Source: Clostridium sp. DL-VIII | GTDB taxonomy: Bacteria > Bacillota > Clostridia > Clostridiales > Clostridiaceae | DNA length: 64,000 nt | Direction of reading: 5' to 3' | Assembly: GCF_000230835.1 (NCBI RefSeq) | Contig: NZ_CM001240.1 | Coordinates: 2,116,501-2,180,500, forward strand | Shown: positions 53,734 through 63,510 of the stretch, piece after piece | Numbering within the stretch: position 1 is the first letter of the stretch | How the letters are laid out: each line of letters begins with the position of its first letter | Notes under the pieces: generated by a model | Databases searched by the model: none | Seen by the model: only the letters and a program-made list of their open reading frames with translations | What the model was told of the DNA's origin: nothing | Made by a program: the position numbers and the translations under genes

Positions 53734-55401
53734 ATGAAAAAAACAAAACTCATTACTAGTATGCTTTTAACAGGATTTGTATCATTAAGCCTTCTTGCAG
53801 GTTGTGGTAATCAAACAAAGGATACAAGCACTAGTAATGGAAAAATTAAGGAATTTACAGCGTTCTTTGCTGTTGCAGGAAAGGAAATTCCTGATAATGA
53901 CAGAGTGAAAAATGTAATAGCTGAAAAAATAGGAGCTAAAGTAAATGAACAATGGCTTACAGGACAAACAGCTAAAGAAAGAATCGGGGTAATGATTGCA
54001 GGAGGTGAATATCCAGATTTTATTGAGGGAGGAGAAGGAACTCAAGCGCTAGTAGATGCAGGTGCACTTGTTCCATTGGAAGATAAGATAGACAAATATC
54101 CTAATATTAAAAACTATTTAACACCTGATGAATGGGAAAAATTAAGAAAGCCTGATGGGCATATTTATTATATACAGCAGTTTGGAAAGACTAGAGGAAA
54201 AGATACACAAGTACAACACAATGATGAGGCTTTCTGGATTCAAAAAGCAGTTCTAGAATGGGCTAATTATCCACAAATAAAAACTGTTGATCAATATTTT
54301 GATTTGATTGAGAAATATAAAGCGGCAAATCCAACAATAAATGGACAACCAACCATAGGTTTTGATATTCTATGTGATGATTGGAGATATTTCTGCTTGG
54401 AAAATCCACCTCAATTCGTAGCTGGATACCCTAATGATGGAAAAGCAATTATAGATAAAGAAACACTTACAGCTAAAAACTATAATACAATTCCAGAAGC
54501 ACAAAAATATTTTAAAAAACTAAATGAAGAATATAATAAGGGAATTATAGATCCTGAAACATTTACATTATCTTATGACCAATATAAATCAAAGCTTTCG
54601 ACAGGAAGAGTGCTTGGAATGGTTGATCAGCATTGGGAATTTGAAGATGCAGAAAAAGCATTAAAGCAACAGCATATGGATGAGAAAACTTGGGTGCCAT
54701 TAGGTTTGACCCTTGATCCTAATGTAAAACCACAATATAGAGCTCAACCAGCCTTTAATACTGGAAGTGGACTTGGAATCACAACTAGCTGTAAAGATGT
54801 AGATGGAGCATTAAAAGTTATAAATGATTTATTAGACAATGATGTATTAGCATTAAGATGGTGGGGAGAAAAGGATAAAGATTATAAAGTAGATGATAAA
54901 GGTGTATTTTATATGACAGATGAGCAGAGAGAAAATTATAGAAATCAAGATTGGATGCAGGCTAATCAATGCAGATACTCTTATTTCCCTCAATATGCTA
55001 CAGGTTATTTAGATGATGGCATTAATTGTATATGGCCAGAACAACAACAAGGTGAATTTGAAGCCACTTTATCAGATGATGATAAGAAGGTTTTAAATGG
55101 ATATGGTTATAAGAAATGGACTGATTTTTTAAATGTTCCAGCAGAAAAGAATGAACCTTGGTATCCAATTTATTCAGCAACTGGTGGTTGGTCTGCGGAT
55201 GATCCACAAAATATGGCAATGATAAAAATGGATGATATTAAAAAGAAATGGCTTCCAAAGGTTGTTATGTGCAGCACAAGTGATTTTGACTCAACATGGA
55301 ATGAGTATCAAACAACATTAACAACTCAAGCAGATATAAAGGCATATGAAGATGCTCTTACTAAAGAGGTAAAGAGAAGAGTAGAAAAATTCAAGAACTA
55401 A
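53734..55401 (+). CDS. Oligosaccharide ABC transporter solute-binding lipoprotein
   Basis: A lipoprotein of 555 aa. The signal peptide ends in the lipobox 'LLAGC' (Cys24), followed by a Thr/Ser linker. The mature part is of the large LplA/YtcQ-type binding proteins (about 500-560 aa) that partner LplB/LplC-like permeases. AGGGGG precedes the ATG at 53734. The surrounding GH8, GH43 and GH39 enzymes suggest that it binds xylo-oligosaccharides or arabinoxylan oligomers outside the membrane. A hairpin downstream separates it from the permease genes. Confidence 0.93.
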   Translation: MKKTKLITSMLLTGFVSLSLLAGCGNQTKDTSTSNGKIKEFTAFFAVAGKEIPDNDRVKNVIAEKIGAKVNEQWLTGQTAKERIGVMIAGGEYPDFIEGGEGTQALVDAGALVPLEDKIDKYPNIKNYLTPDEWEKLRKPDGHIYYIQQFGKTRGKDTQVQHNDEAFWIQKAVLEWANYPQIKTVDQYFDLIEKYKAANPTINGQPTIGFDILCDDWRYFCLENPPQFVAGYPNDGKAIIDKETLTAKNYNTIPEAQKYFKKLNEEYNKGIIDPETFTLSYDQYKSKLSTGRVLGMVDQHWEFEDAEKALKQQHMDEKTWVPLGLTLDPNVKPQYRAQPAFNTGSGLGITTSCKDVDGALKVINDLLDNDVLALRWWGEKDKDYKVDDKGVFYMTDEQRENYRNQDWMQANQCRYSYFPQYATGYLDDGINCIWPEQQQGEFEATLSDDDKKVLNGYGYKKWTDFLNVPAEKNEPWYPIYSATGGWSADDPQNMAMIKMDDIKKKWLPKVVMCSTSDFDSTWNEYQTTLTTQADIKAYEDALTKEVKRRVEKFKN

Positions 55402-55414
55402 ATAATATATAACA

Positions 55415-55442
55415 AATAGGGTATCTTTTTAGATACCCTATT
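55415..55442 (+). terminator. Hairpin between binding-protein and permease genes
   Basis: AATAGGGTATCT and AGATACCCTATT form a 12-bp perfect stem around TTTT. No T-tract follows, so it probably stabilises the binding-protein mRNA or terminates only partly, giving more binding protein than permease. Confidence 0.65.
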
Positions 55443-55482
55443 ATTAAAAAATATAAGAAAAATAAGAAAAGGGAGAATTATT

Positions 55483-56442
55483 ATGGAATTAGGAGTAAAA
55501 GATCCGAAATTACATGTAGAAATAAAAACAAAAAAGAATATATTCGAACAAATGAAGAAACAGAAAACTCTAATTATTATGTCTATTCCATTTGTAATAT
55601 GGGTTGCAGTATTTTGTTATGCACCTCTTATTGGGTGGGTAATGGCATTTCAAAAGTATAAACCAGCAAAAGGCATCTTTGATCAGACTTGGTGCGGTTT
55701 TGACCAATTTAAAATTTTATTCAAAGATCCAAGTTTTTTAAATGTTTTAAGAAATACATTATGTATGGCCATAATTAATTTAGCCTTGAGTTTTATTTGT
55801 TCAATTGGCTTTGCATTATTGCTAAATGAAGTGAGAAGAGTTTTGGCTAAGAAATTTGTACAAACAGTATCTTATCTTCCACACTTTCTTTCATGGATAA
55901 TCGTAACAGGTCTTGTACAAATGATTCTTTCACCAGATCCAGGCATTATAAACCAAATATTAATGGGATTACATGTAATAAGTCAACCTATTAATTTCTT
56001 TGCAAATCCCAAATACTTTTGGGGAATTGTTGGATTAACTAATGTTTGGAAAGAAGTTGGCTGGGGAAGTATTATTTATCTTTCAGCGATCACAGCTATT
56101 AATCCGGATTTATATGAAGCAGCGGAGATAGATGGAGCAGGAAGATTTAAAAAGATGTTACATGTTACATTGCCAGGTATTAAGCCAACAATAATTATAT
56201 TACTTATTATGAATCTTGGAAATGTTGTAAATGCAGGTTTTGAAATTCAATATATACTTGGAAATGGTCTTATTCTAGATGTATCTCAAACAATAGATAT
56301 TTTTGTTTTGAAATACGGTATTAGTTTAAGTAATTACTCCTTGGCTACAGCAGCAGGTATATTTAAAAGTGTAATAAGTATAATCTTAATATTTATAGCA
56401 AATCGTTTTGCAAAATCAGTTGGAGAAGAAAGGCTATTCTAA
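55483..56442 (+). CDS. ABC transporter permease (LplB/YtcP-like type)
   Basis: A protein of 319 aa with six membrane segments, starting 'TLIIMSIPFVIWVAVFCYAP'. The ATPase-docking EAA loop is 'YEAAEIDGAGRFKKMLHVTL'. GGGAGA precedes the ATG. It forms a heterodimer with the next permease (15 bp downstream) to import oligosaccharides bound by the lipoprotein. The cluster encodes no ATPase, so a shared MsmK/MsmX-type ATPase from elsewhere in the genome is needed. Confidence 0.93.
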   Translation: MELGVKDPKLHVEIKTKKNIFEQMKKQKTLIIMSIPFVIWVAVFCYAPLIGWVMAFQKYKPAKGIFDQTWCGFDQFKILFKDPSFLNVLRNTLCMAIINLALSFICSIGFALLLNEVRRVLAKKFVQTVSYLPHFLSWIIVTGLVQMILSPDPGIINQILMGLHVISQPINFFANPKYFWGIVGLTNVWKEVGWGSIIYLSAITAINPDLYEAAEIDGAGRFKKMLHVTLPGIKPTIIILLIMNLGNVVNAGFEIQYILGNGLILDVSQTIDIFVLKYGISLSNYSLATAAGIFKSVISIILIFIANRFAKSVGEERLF

Positions 56443-56457
56443 AGGAGGAGAATTTAA

Positions 56458-57354
56458 ATGGTAGGGACTAAAAAAAGAAGCAGACATGATAAGATATGGG
56501 ACACTATTATAGGAATATTTATGGCAATATTTGTGGTTGTAACTCTATATCCAATATTAAATACATTAGCTATTTCATTCAATGATGGTGTTGATTCAGT
56601 AAGAGGTGGTATTTATATATGGCCAAGAGTATTTTCGCTTCAAAACTATAAAACAGTATTTCACAACCCTAACTTAACACAAGCAGCATTTATATCGGTT
56701 TCAAGAACTGTAATTGCTACAGTAGTACAAGTGTTTTTAACAGCAATGCTCGCATATGTTTTAAGTAGAAAAAAATTTATATTTAAAAAGCAGCTTTCAA
56801 TAGTATATGTGTTAACAATGTATGTTAATGGTGGAATGATTCCAACCTATGTATTAATGAAAGATTTACACTTAACAAATAATTTTTTGGTATACATTTT
56901 ACCAGGCTTAGTTGCTGCATTTAATATGATTGTTTTAAGAACTTATATGAATGGCTTGCCAGATAGCTTAGTTGAATCTGCAAAAATTGACGGTGCAGGA
57001 GAGTTTAGAATTTTTATTCAAATTATCTTACCATTATGTAAACCTGCACTTGCAACAATTGCATTGTTTATTGCAGTTGGACAATGGAACTCTTGGTTTG
57101 ATTCTATGCTTTATTGTGCACAGAGTCCATCTTTAACAACCCTTCAATATGAACTTATGAAGGTTTTATCGGCTGCAACACAACAAGGGGGGGCTGGTAC
57201 TGCTGATATAGCAAAAAATTCTGGAAGTATTGTAACATCACAATCTATTCGTGCGGCTATTACAATTGTAACAGCATTACCAATCGTTTTCATTTATCCA
57301 TTCTTACAAAAATACTTCATTTCAGGTCTTACTATTGGTGGGGTAAAAGAATAA
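56458..57354 (+). CDS. ABC transporter permease (LplC/YesQ-like type)
   Basis: A protein of 298 aa with six membrane segments ('IIGIFMAIFVVVTLYPILNT' first). The EAA-type loop is 'VESAKIDGAGEFRIFIQIIL', and the C-terminus 'FLQKYFISGLTIGGVKE' is characteristic of the sugar-permease family (the usual ending is GLTxGAVK). AAAGGAGG lies before the ATG. The two permeases are 15 bp apart and surely co-translated. Partner of the permease at 55483. Confidence 0.93.
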   Translation: MVGTKKRSRHDKIWDTIIGIFMAIFVVVTLYPILNTLAISFNDGVDSVRGGIYIWPRVFSLQNYKTVFHNPNLTQAAFISVSRTVIATVVQVFLTAMLAYVLSRKKFIFKKQLSIVYVLTMYVNGGMIPTYVLMKDLHLTNNFLVYILPGLVAAFNMIVLRTYMNGLPDSLVESAKIDGAGEFRIFIQIILPLCKPALATIALFIAVGQWNSWFDSMLYCAQSPSLTTLQYELMKVLSAATQQGGAGTADIAKNSGSIVTSQSIRAAITIVTALPIVFIYPFLQKYFISGLTIGGVKE

Positions 57355-57406
57355 AAATTAACAAAAATTTAAGATGTTTAATTATATTATATGAGGAGTA
57401 ATTGTA

Positions 57407-58531
57407 ATGAGTGCTTATAAAACAAATTCGTATAGTAATGTATTTAAGGAATGCGGATATGCTCCATGTGATATTGAAAATAGATTAGAGAATATCTACA
57501 ATACTATATTTTATGGAGATGATGATGAAAGACTATACCATCCCTTTGGGGAGGATATGGCATATTTCGTGGATACAGGAAACAATGATGCAAGAACAGA
57601 AGGAATGTCTTATGCCATGATGATGTGTGTTCAAAGGAATATGAAGGAAGAGTTTGATAGACTATGGAAATGGACGAAAACCTATATGTATATGGATAAA
57701 GGCTTAAATAAAGGTTATTTTGCATGGTCCGTAAGTCCTAATGGAGAAAAAAATTCATATGGACCAGCCTCTGATGGTGAAGAATATTTTGCTATGGCAT
57801 TATTTTTTGCTTCGCATAGATGGGGCGACGGAGACGGGATTTTTAATTATTCAAAGGAAGCAAAAGATATTCTCCATGAATGCATACACAAAGGAGAAAA
57901 CCAAGATGGAGAACCAATGTGGGATAAGGAAAATAAATTAATAAAATTTGTACCAGGAGTTAATTTTACAGATCCATCATATCATTTGCCTCATTTTTAT
58001 GAATTGTTTTCTATTTGGAGCAATGAAGAAGATGGTCAATTTTGGAAGAAAGCAGCAAAAGCTAGCAGAAAATTTCTAAAGAAGGCTTGCCATCCTATTA
58101 CAGGCTTAGCTGCTGAATATTCATATTATGATGGAAAGCCATATAATAAAAATAAGCATGAAAGATATTATAGTGATGCATATAGGGTAGCAGCAAACTT
58201 AGGATTAGATTATGAATGGTTTGAAGCTTATGATTGGGAATGTGAATGTGCTGATAAAATTCAAACCTTTTTCTGTGAGACAGTTAAAGAGAAGAATGAT
58301 TTGGTGTATGAAATTGATGGAACTATCATTGAAGAAAAAGCGCTACATCCAGTAGCTATTATTGCAACTAATGCAATGGCCTCATTAGCCAGTAAGGGGA
58401 AGTACAGGAAAGAATGCGTTGATTTACTTTGGAATACACCTCTAAGAACTGGGAATAGAAGATATTATGATAATTGTCTATATTTATTTGCTTTTTTAGC
58501 GTTAAGCGGAAATTATAGAATTTGGATGTAG
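57407..58531 (+). CDS. GH8 reducing-end xylose-releasing exo-oligoxylanase (Rex)
   Basis: A protein of 374 aa of glycoside hydrolase family 8, an (alpha/alpha)6 barrel. Catalytic acid Glu65 is in 'NDARTEGMSYAMMMC' and the base Asp258 in 'HERYYSDAYRVAANLG'. 'GPASDGEEYFAMALFFASHR' is a substrate-binding block. It lacks a signal peptide and matches in length the cytoplasmic Rex enzymes that remove one xylose from the reducing end of oligomers of three or more, rather than secreted GH8 endoglucanases. Follows the permeases by 52 bp; GH43 begins 12 bp after it. Confidence 0.9.
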   Translation: MSAYKTNSYSNVFKECGYAPCDIENRLENIYNTIFYGDDDERLYHPFGEDMAYFVDTGNNDARTEGMSYAMMMCVQRNMKEEFDRLWKWTKTYMYMDKGLNKGYFAWSVSPNGEKNSYGPASDGEEYFAMALFFASHRWGDGDGIFNYSKEAKDILHECIHKGENQDGEPMWDKENKLIKFVPGVNFTDPSYHLPHFYELFSIWSNEEDGQFWKKAAKASRKFLKKACHPITGLAAEYSYYDGKPYNKNKHERYYSDAYRVAANLGLDYEWFEAYDWECECADKIQTFFCETVKEKNDLVYEIDGTIIEEKALHPVAIIATNAMASLASKGKYRKECVDLLWNTPLRTGNRRYYDNCLYLFAFLALSGNYRIWM

Positions 58532-58543
58532 GAGGAGACAGGT

Positions 58544-60094
58544 ATGAGTAAAATAAGAAATCCAATTTTATCAGGATTTTATTCAGATCCATCAATATGT
58601 GCAGTAGGAGAAGACTTTTATTTAGTTACATCTACATTTGCGTACTTCCCAGGAGTTCCAATATTCCATAGCAGGGATTTAGCTAACTGGGAACAGATAG
58701 GAAATATACTTAATAGAAAATCGCAGCTGGATTTAACAGGTATAGAGCATTCACAAGGAGTATATGCACCAACATTACGTTATTATGATGGAATATATTA
58801 TTTAATAACAACCAATGTTCCTCATGGTGGTAATTTTATTGTTAAAGCAGAGAAATCAGAAGGACCATGGTCTGATCCCTATGTGTTAGAAGGAGCAGAA
58901 GGTATTGATCCAAGCTTATTTTTTGATGATGATGGAAGAGCATATTATGTTGGCACAAGACCAAATCAAAAAGGTGTACGTTACAATGGAGATTGGGAAA
59001 TTTGGATTCAAGAATTGGATTTAAACAATCTATGTCTTGTAGGAGATAGCCATAAAATTTGGAAAGGTGCCATGAGAAATGTAATTTGGCCAGAAGGTCC
59101 TCATTTATATAAAAAGGATAATTATTATTATTTAATGATAGCAGAGGGAGGAACTGCATCAGAACATTGTATTACTATTGCCAGAAGTACTTCAATTTAC
59201 GGAGAATACGAGGGAAATCCACGTAATCCAATTCTTACGCATAGACATTTAGGAATGAAATATCCAATAAAAAATGTTGGTCATGGAGATTTAGTAAAAA
59301 CGCAAGATGATAAGTGGTTTATGGTAATGCTCGCAAGTAGAACATGTAATGGGTATTGCAATACTGGGAGAGAGACATTTTTGGCAAAGGTAATATGGGA
59401 AGAAGATTGGCCAGTAGTTAATCCTGGTTCAGGCGTTTTACAATTAGAACAGGAACATGAACTCGAAGAATATGAAATAGAGCCCAAAGAATGTTGTTAT
59501 CATTTTTATGAAAAAACATTAGAAAATAATTGGATGTTTTTAAGAAATCCAAGTGAAAATTTATATTCTCTTACAGAGAGGGAAGGTTGTTTACGTTTAT
59601 ATTTAAATGAGCAGTCATTAAAAGATTTGGATAATCCAGCTTACATTGGAATTAGGCAAAAAGATTATTATTATGTTGTATCTACTATGATGGAATTTAA
59701 GCCTATGGCTGAAAGGGAAAGCGCAGGAGTAGCTATAGTACAAAATAATAAATATCATATTAGGTATGAATATATAAAGAAACATGGGAATGATGTATTA
59801 CAAATCGTAGAGTGTAGTAATGGAGAAGATATTGTAATTCATGAAATTCAAATAAGTTCAAATAGATTGTATTTAAAATTAGTAAGTAAAGGACAAAATT
59901 TATCTTTTTATTATGGAATCGATGGAGCTGACCATAAGTTATTATATAAAAATTTGAATACCACAAATTTAAGTACGGAAGTGGCTGATGGATTTGTTGG
60001 ATGTACTATTGGGATGTATGGAAGCGGCAATGGAGAAAAAACTAATAATTATGCGGATTTCTTTTGGTTTGAGTACAATCCTATAACAAAGTAA
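58544..60094 (+). CDS. GH43 beta-xylosidase
   Basis: A protein of 516 aa of the XynB-like GH43 branch: 'IRNPILSGFYSDPSICAVGE' (base Asp15), 'GIDPSLFFDDDGRAYYVGTR' (Asp122) and 'VIWPEGPHLYKKDNYYYLMI' (acid Glu184). The C-terminal beta-sandwich (about 320-516) closes the active site, as in xylosidases of this group. It trims xylose from non-reducing ends. No signal peptide, so intracellular. AGGAGGAG precedes the start. Compared with the GH43 at 49980, the sequences differ clearly, so these are not recent duplicates. Confidence 0.93.
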   Translation: MSKIRNPILSGFYSDPSICAVGEDFYLVTSTFAYFPGVPIFHSRDLANWEQIGNILNRKSQLDLTGIEHSQGVYAPTLRYYDGIYYLITTNVPHGGNFIVKAEKSEGPWSDPYVLEGAEGIDPSLFFDDDGRAYYVGTRPNQKGVRYNGDWEIWIQELDLNNLCLVGDSHKIWKGAMRNVIWPEGPHLYKKDNYYYLMIAEGGTASEHCITIARSTSIYGEYEGNPRNPILTHRHLGMKYPIKNVGHGDLVKTQDDKWFMVMLASRTCNGYCNTGRETFLAKVIWEEDWPVVNPGSGVLQLEQEHELEEYEIEPKECCYHFYEKTLENNWMFLRNPSENLYSLTEREGCLRLYLNEQSLKDLDNPAYIGIRQKDYYYVVSTMMEFKPMAERESAGVAIVQNNKYHIRYEYIKKHGNDVLQIVECSNGEDIVIHEIQISSNRLYLKLVSKGQNLSFYYGIDGADHKLLYKNLNTTNLSTEVADGFVGCTIGMYGSGNGEKTNNYADFFWFEYNPITK

Positions 60095-60118
60095 AGGCTA
60101 AATTGAGGAGGATTTAAT

Positions 60119-61627
60119 ATGTTAGAAGAAGTTAAGATACCAGCTTCAGGCAGGCCCTTTAAAAACAACGTAACATATTGTGTTGGCACTGGCAGAATGG
60201 GGCTCGCTCTTCAAAAGGAATATATTGACCATTTAAAAATAGTTAAGCAGTCCATAAATTTTAAGTATATCCGTGGTCATGGATTATTTTGCGATGATGT
60301 TGGAATATATCGTGAATGTGAAATGGATGGGAAGACATATCCGTTTTATAATTTTACCTATTTAGATAGAATAATAGATACTTATCTTGAAAATGGCATC
60401 AGGCCATTTTTAGAGCTTGGATTTATGCCAGAAAAGCTCAAAACTGGAGATAAGACTGTGTTTTATTGGAAAGGAAATGTGACTCCACCAATATCCCACG
60501 AAAGATGGGCAGAACTCATTACGACTACATTAAATCATCTAATAGAGAGATATGGCAGGGAAGAAGTAATTACATGGCCAGTTGAAGTATGGAATGAACC
60601 TAATGTCTCGTTTTGGGCAGGTACCATGGAAGAATATTTCATCCTTTATGATTATTCAGCAGAGGCCGTTAAAAAGGTTGATTCACGAATACAGGTTGGT
60701 GGACCAGCAATCTGTGGTGTCGAAACAGAAAAATGGCTTAGATCATTTTTTGAGCACTGCATTGAAAAGAATTCACCGCTAGACTTTATTACCCGTCATT
60801 GTTATACTGCCAATCAGCCAACTAAGCGAGGGCATTATATATATCATACTGTGAATAAACCATCACAAATGATTGATGAACTAAAAGAGACTAGAAGAAT
60901 TATGGGGGATTATCCACGTATTTCTAATATGCCTCTTCATATAACGGAATTCAATAGCTCATATGTTCCAATTTGCCCAGTTCATGATACGGATTTTCAT
61001 GCAGCATATATTGCTCGTATTCTAAGTGAAATAGGAGAGTATGCAGATTCTTATTCCTATTGGACATTCAGTGATGTATTCGAGGAGATGGATGTTCCTA
61101 AATCAGTGTTCCATGGAGGATTTGGGTTGATTTCAATGAATTCCATAAAGAAACCAACCTTTTATGCTTTTGAATTTTTCTCTAAGGCTGGGAAAGAGCT
61201 GCTTTACCGTGATGATAATTTGATTGTTACTAAAAATGAAGACAGATATGTAATTATTGGATGGAACTTCAATGACTTTCAGGATAGTAAAGAATCATCT
61301 GATGAGGCCTATGTTCTAAAATTACCTGCAACAGGGAAGCAGGCAGTTTTAGTTAAAAAGGAAGTGGGAGGAGTTCATGCAAATCCAATGCAGACTTGGA
61401 GCAATCTTGGAAAGCCTCGTAGTCTAAACAGAGAACAATTAAAGATAGTGCAGGCTTCAGCAGAACCGCTTCAAATGGATTATAAATTACTTGAAAAAGA
61501 TGGTGTTTACAAAATAGAATTGAAAATTTCAATTAATCATCTGTGCATGCTGGAAATTATTCCTGTAAAGGATCAAACTGGTACTTATATTGGATATAAG
61601 AAGGAAGAATTTTATGGAATGGAATAA
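60119..61627 (+). CDS. GH39 beta-xylosidase
   Basis: A protein of 502 aa with a (beta/alpha)8 barrel and a small C-terminal beta domain. The acid/base Glu160 is in 'WPVEVWNEPNVSFWAGTMEE' and the nucleophile Glu277 in 'MPLHITEFNSSYV'. 'IRGHGLFCDDVGIYRE' is a typical GH39 substrate loop. Intracellular, retaining mechanism. GAGGAGG precedes the ATG. Two relics of a second gene of this kind lie at 53371 and 63382, so the locus once had two GH39 copies. Confidence 0.95.
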   Translation: MLEEVKIPASGRPFKNNVTYCVGTGRMGLALQKEYIDHLKIVKQSINFKYIRGHGLFCDDVGIYRECEMDGKTYPFYNFTYLDRIIDTYLENGIRPFLELGFMPEKLKTGDKTVFYWKGNVTPPISHERWAELITTTLNHLIERYGREEVITWPVEVWNEPNVSFWAGTMEEYFILYDYSAEAVKKVDSRIQVGGPAICGVETEKWLRSFFEHCIEKNSPLDFITRHCYTANQPTKRGHYIYHTVNKPSQMIDELKETRRIMGDYPRISNMPLHITEFNSSYVPICPVHDTDFHAAYIARILSEIGEYADSYSYWTFSDVFEEMDVPKSVFHGGFGLISMNSIKKPTFYAFEFFSKAGKELLYRDDNLIVTKNEDRYVIIGWNFNDFQDSKESSDEAYVLKLPATGKQAVLVKKEVGGVHANPMQTWSNLGKPRSLNREQLKIVQASAEPLQMDYKLLEKDGVYKIELKISINHLCMLEIIPVKDQTGTYIGYKKEEFYGME

Positions 61628-61675
61628 GAATTTTTTATATTAAGTAAAAATAAAGGAAAGGATACAGAATAAAAC

Positions 61676-62758
61676 ATGAAGAATATTGATGTGACAACTG
61701 TACCTAATGAATATAAAAAAGCAGTTAAAAAGGAGCTTCAAGGAACTATAACCGAGGTTTCATATGGTGTGAGAAATTATATTAATTTTTCACGCCAATT
61801 AGTGACGGATCAAAATATAAGTTCAGAGGAAGTTGGAAGAGAAACTGTTAAGGGAGAGATGATAACAAAGAAATGTAATGTTTACTTGCCAGCAGGTTAT
61901 GACCCAGATGATAAAGATACGAAATATAATGTATTGTATCTACTCCATGGAGTAGGTGGAAATCGTTATGAATGGTTAAACAGCAACGGTAAGGTTGATG
62001 GAAATTTTATTATATGTAACATATTTGATAATCTTATTGCAAATGGTGATATATATAAAATGATTGTGGTATTTCCTGAGGGTAGAAGTACATGTGATTG
62101 GACAGACTGCTCATTTAATTCAGAAGGAATCAATATGCTTGGCTTCTATTATTTTGATTATGAGCTAAGATATGATTTGATACCTTTCATTGAAGCTAAT
62201 TATAATGTGTATGCAAATATAAAAAATACGTCGCTAAAAGGAATCGCATATAATCGAATGCATAGGGCCATCGCTGGTCTTTCAATGGGTGGAATGCAGG
62301 CACTAAATTTGATTGTTGGTGGCTATAGGTGTGATTCAACGGTATATACAGGAACAAAGAGTGATTGGGATAATAAACTTGATAAGACTGTTTTAGCGCA
62401 AGGTATGAAAGATTTGTTTGCTTATATAGGTGCTTTTTCAAATGCGCCTACATCAAGTGATGGTAAAGTATTGGGTACTAATATAGCATCAAGTGAATAC
62501 AGGTTACATTTACTTTACCTTACCTGTGGAGACGATGATAAAATAGCAGGTAAATATGGATATGAGAAAGCGGTTCAAAGTCTTGCAGATATTGCCAGGG
62601 ATAATATTGATAATTATTATGAGATAATTATCAAAGGAGGTATCCATGATTTTAACGTATGGAATAACGGTGCATATAATTTTATTCATTTGTCTTTTGG
62701 AAAAAGGAAAAGAAATTTAAATTCATATATTGTTAGAAAAATAATTAATTTATATTAA
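61676..62758 (+). CDS. CE1-type esterase (acetyl-xylan/feruloyl-like)
   Basis: A protein of 360 aa with an alpha/beta-hydrolase fold. 'NVLYLLHGVGGNRYEWL' gives the oxyanion region, and the nucleophile Ser203 is in 'IAGLSMGGMQALNLIVGG'. The terminal His is in 'GGIHDFNVWNNGAYNF'. This order is that of CE1 esterases, which remove acetyl or feruloyl groups from xylan. There is no signal peptide, so it would act on imported oligomers. AAAGGAAAGG precedes the ATG; the gene closes the xylan operon. Exact ester specificity is not decided by these motifs. Confidence 0.88.
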   Translation: MKNIDVTTVPNEYKKAVKKELQGTITEVSYGVRNYINFSRQLVTDQNISSEEVGRETVKGEMITKKCNVYLPAGYDPDDKDTKYNVLYLLHGVGGNRYEWLNSNGKVDGNFIICNIFDNLIANGDIYKMIVVFPEGRSTCDWTDCSFNSEGINMLGFYYFDYELRYDLIPFIEANYNVYANIKNTSLKGIAYNRMHRAIAGLSMGGMQALNLIVGGYRCDSTVYTGTKSDWDNKLDKTVLAQGMKDLFAYIGAFSNAPTSSDGKVLGTNIASSEYRLHLLYLTCGDDDKIAGKYGYEKAVQSLADIARDNIDNYYEIIIKGGIHDFNVWNNGAYNFIHLSFGKRKRNLNSYIVRKIINLY

Positions 62759-62903
62759 ATAATTATGTATATAGTTTGAATAAATTAGCGAAATTTATGA
62801 TACATCATGCAATAACATTAATAATTATGCTCAATTAAAATTAATTACAGATATATTTCTGTTGACTCAGCCTAGCAGGATTAATAATAAGGAGGATAAG
62901 AAT

Positions 62904-63377
62904 GTGAAGAAAAAAGAATTGTTAGAAAAAATAGCTCCATGTTCTTTAATGTGCCATACCTGTAGTGCTTATGAACATGGGATGATTTCTAGAGTAGCAA
63001 AACAATTATCAAAATATATGGAAGGTATCTATGAATTTTATGAAAAGCATTCTTCAAATGAGCTTGAAAGATTTAAAATCTTTCAAGAAGAGTTGGTAAA
63101 GTACAGTGCTGGTAAGTGCTCAGGATGTCGCAACAGAGAACATCATGGATGTAGTATAAAGGAATGCTTTATTCTTGATTGCACAAAAGAACATGATATT
63201 GATTATTGCGGTGAATGTGCTGAATTTCCCTGTGATAAAACACAGAAAATTTTTGAAGAAGAAGTATATCTGCAGTGGCTCCAAGGTAATCTAGAAATTA
63301 AAAATTTAGGAATAGAAGGTTTTTGGGAAAAGAATTGTGAAAAGCCACATTATAAGGTATATAAAAATAATAGGTAA
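62904..63377 (+). CDS. DUF3795-family cysteine-rich protein
   Basis: A protein of 157 aa from the GTG at 62904, placed by AAGGAGG directly upstream; the ATG two bases before is out of frame. Cysteine pairs occur in 'IAPCSLMCHTCSAY', 'GKCSGCRNREHHGCSIKECF', 'DCTKEHDIDYCGECAEFPC'. The pattern, ending in 'CGECAEFPC', is that of DUF3795, a family of unknown function suspected to bind zinc or Fe-S. It does not resemble the surrounding carbohydrate genes and probably is not part of their operon. Confidence 0.82.
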   Translation: MKKKELLEKIAPCSLMCHTCSAYEHGMISRVAKQLSKYMEGIYEFYEKHSSNELERFKIFQEELVKYSAGKCSGCRNREHHGCSIKECFILDCTKEHDIDYCGECAEFPCDKTQKIFEEEVYLQWLQGNLEIKNLGIEGFWEKNCEKPHYKVYKNNR

Positions 63378-63381
63378 AGCT

Positions 63382-63479
63382 ACAATTATAATCTATTCAT
63401 GATAAAAATTATTCCCATAAATGATGAAACTGATACTTATATTGGATATAAGAAGGAAGAATTTTATGGGATAGAGTAA
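63382..63479 (+). pseudogene. Relic of a GH39 gene (C-terminal end)
   Basis: From the ATG at 63399, the last 26 codons read 'IIPINDETDTYIGYKKEEFY' then GIE and stop, closely matching the end of the intact GH39 gene ('IIPVKDQTGTYIGYKKEEFY', GME, stop). The bases before 63399 also loosely match. No ribosome site, N-terminus or active site is present. Together with the internal relic at 53371 it marks a second, lost GH39 gene. Confidence 0.75.
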
Positions 63480-63510
63480 TATTTTTTGAAATCAGATGTT
63501 ATAGAAATAT

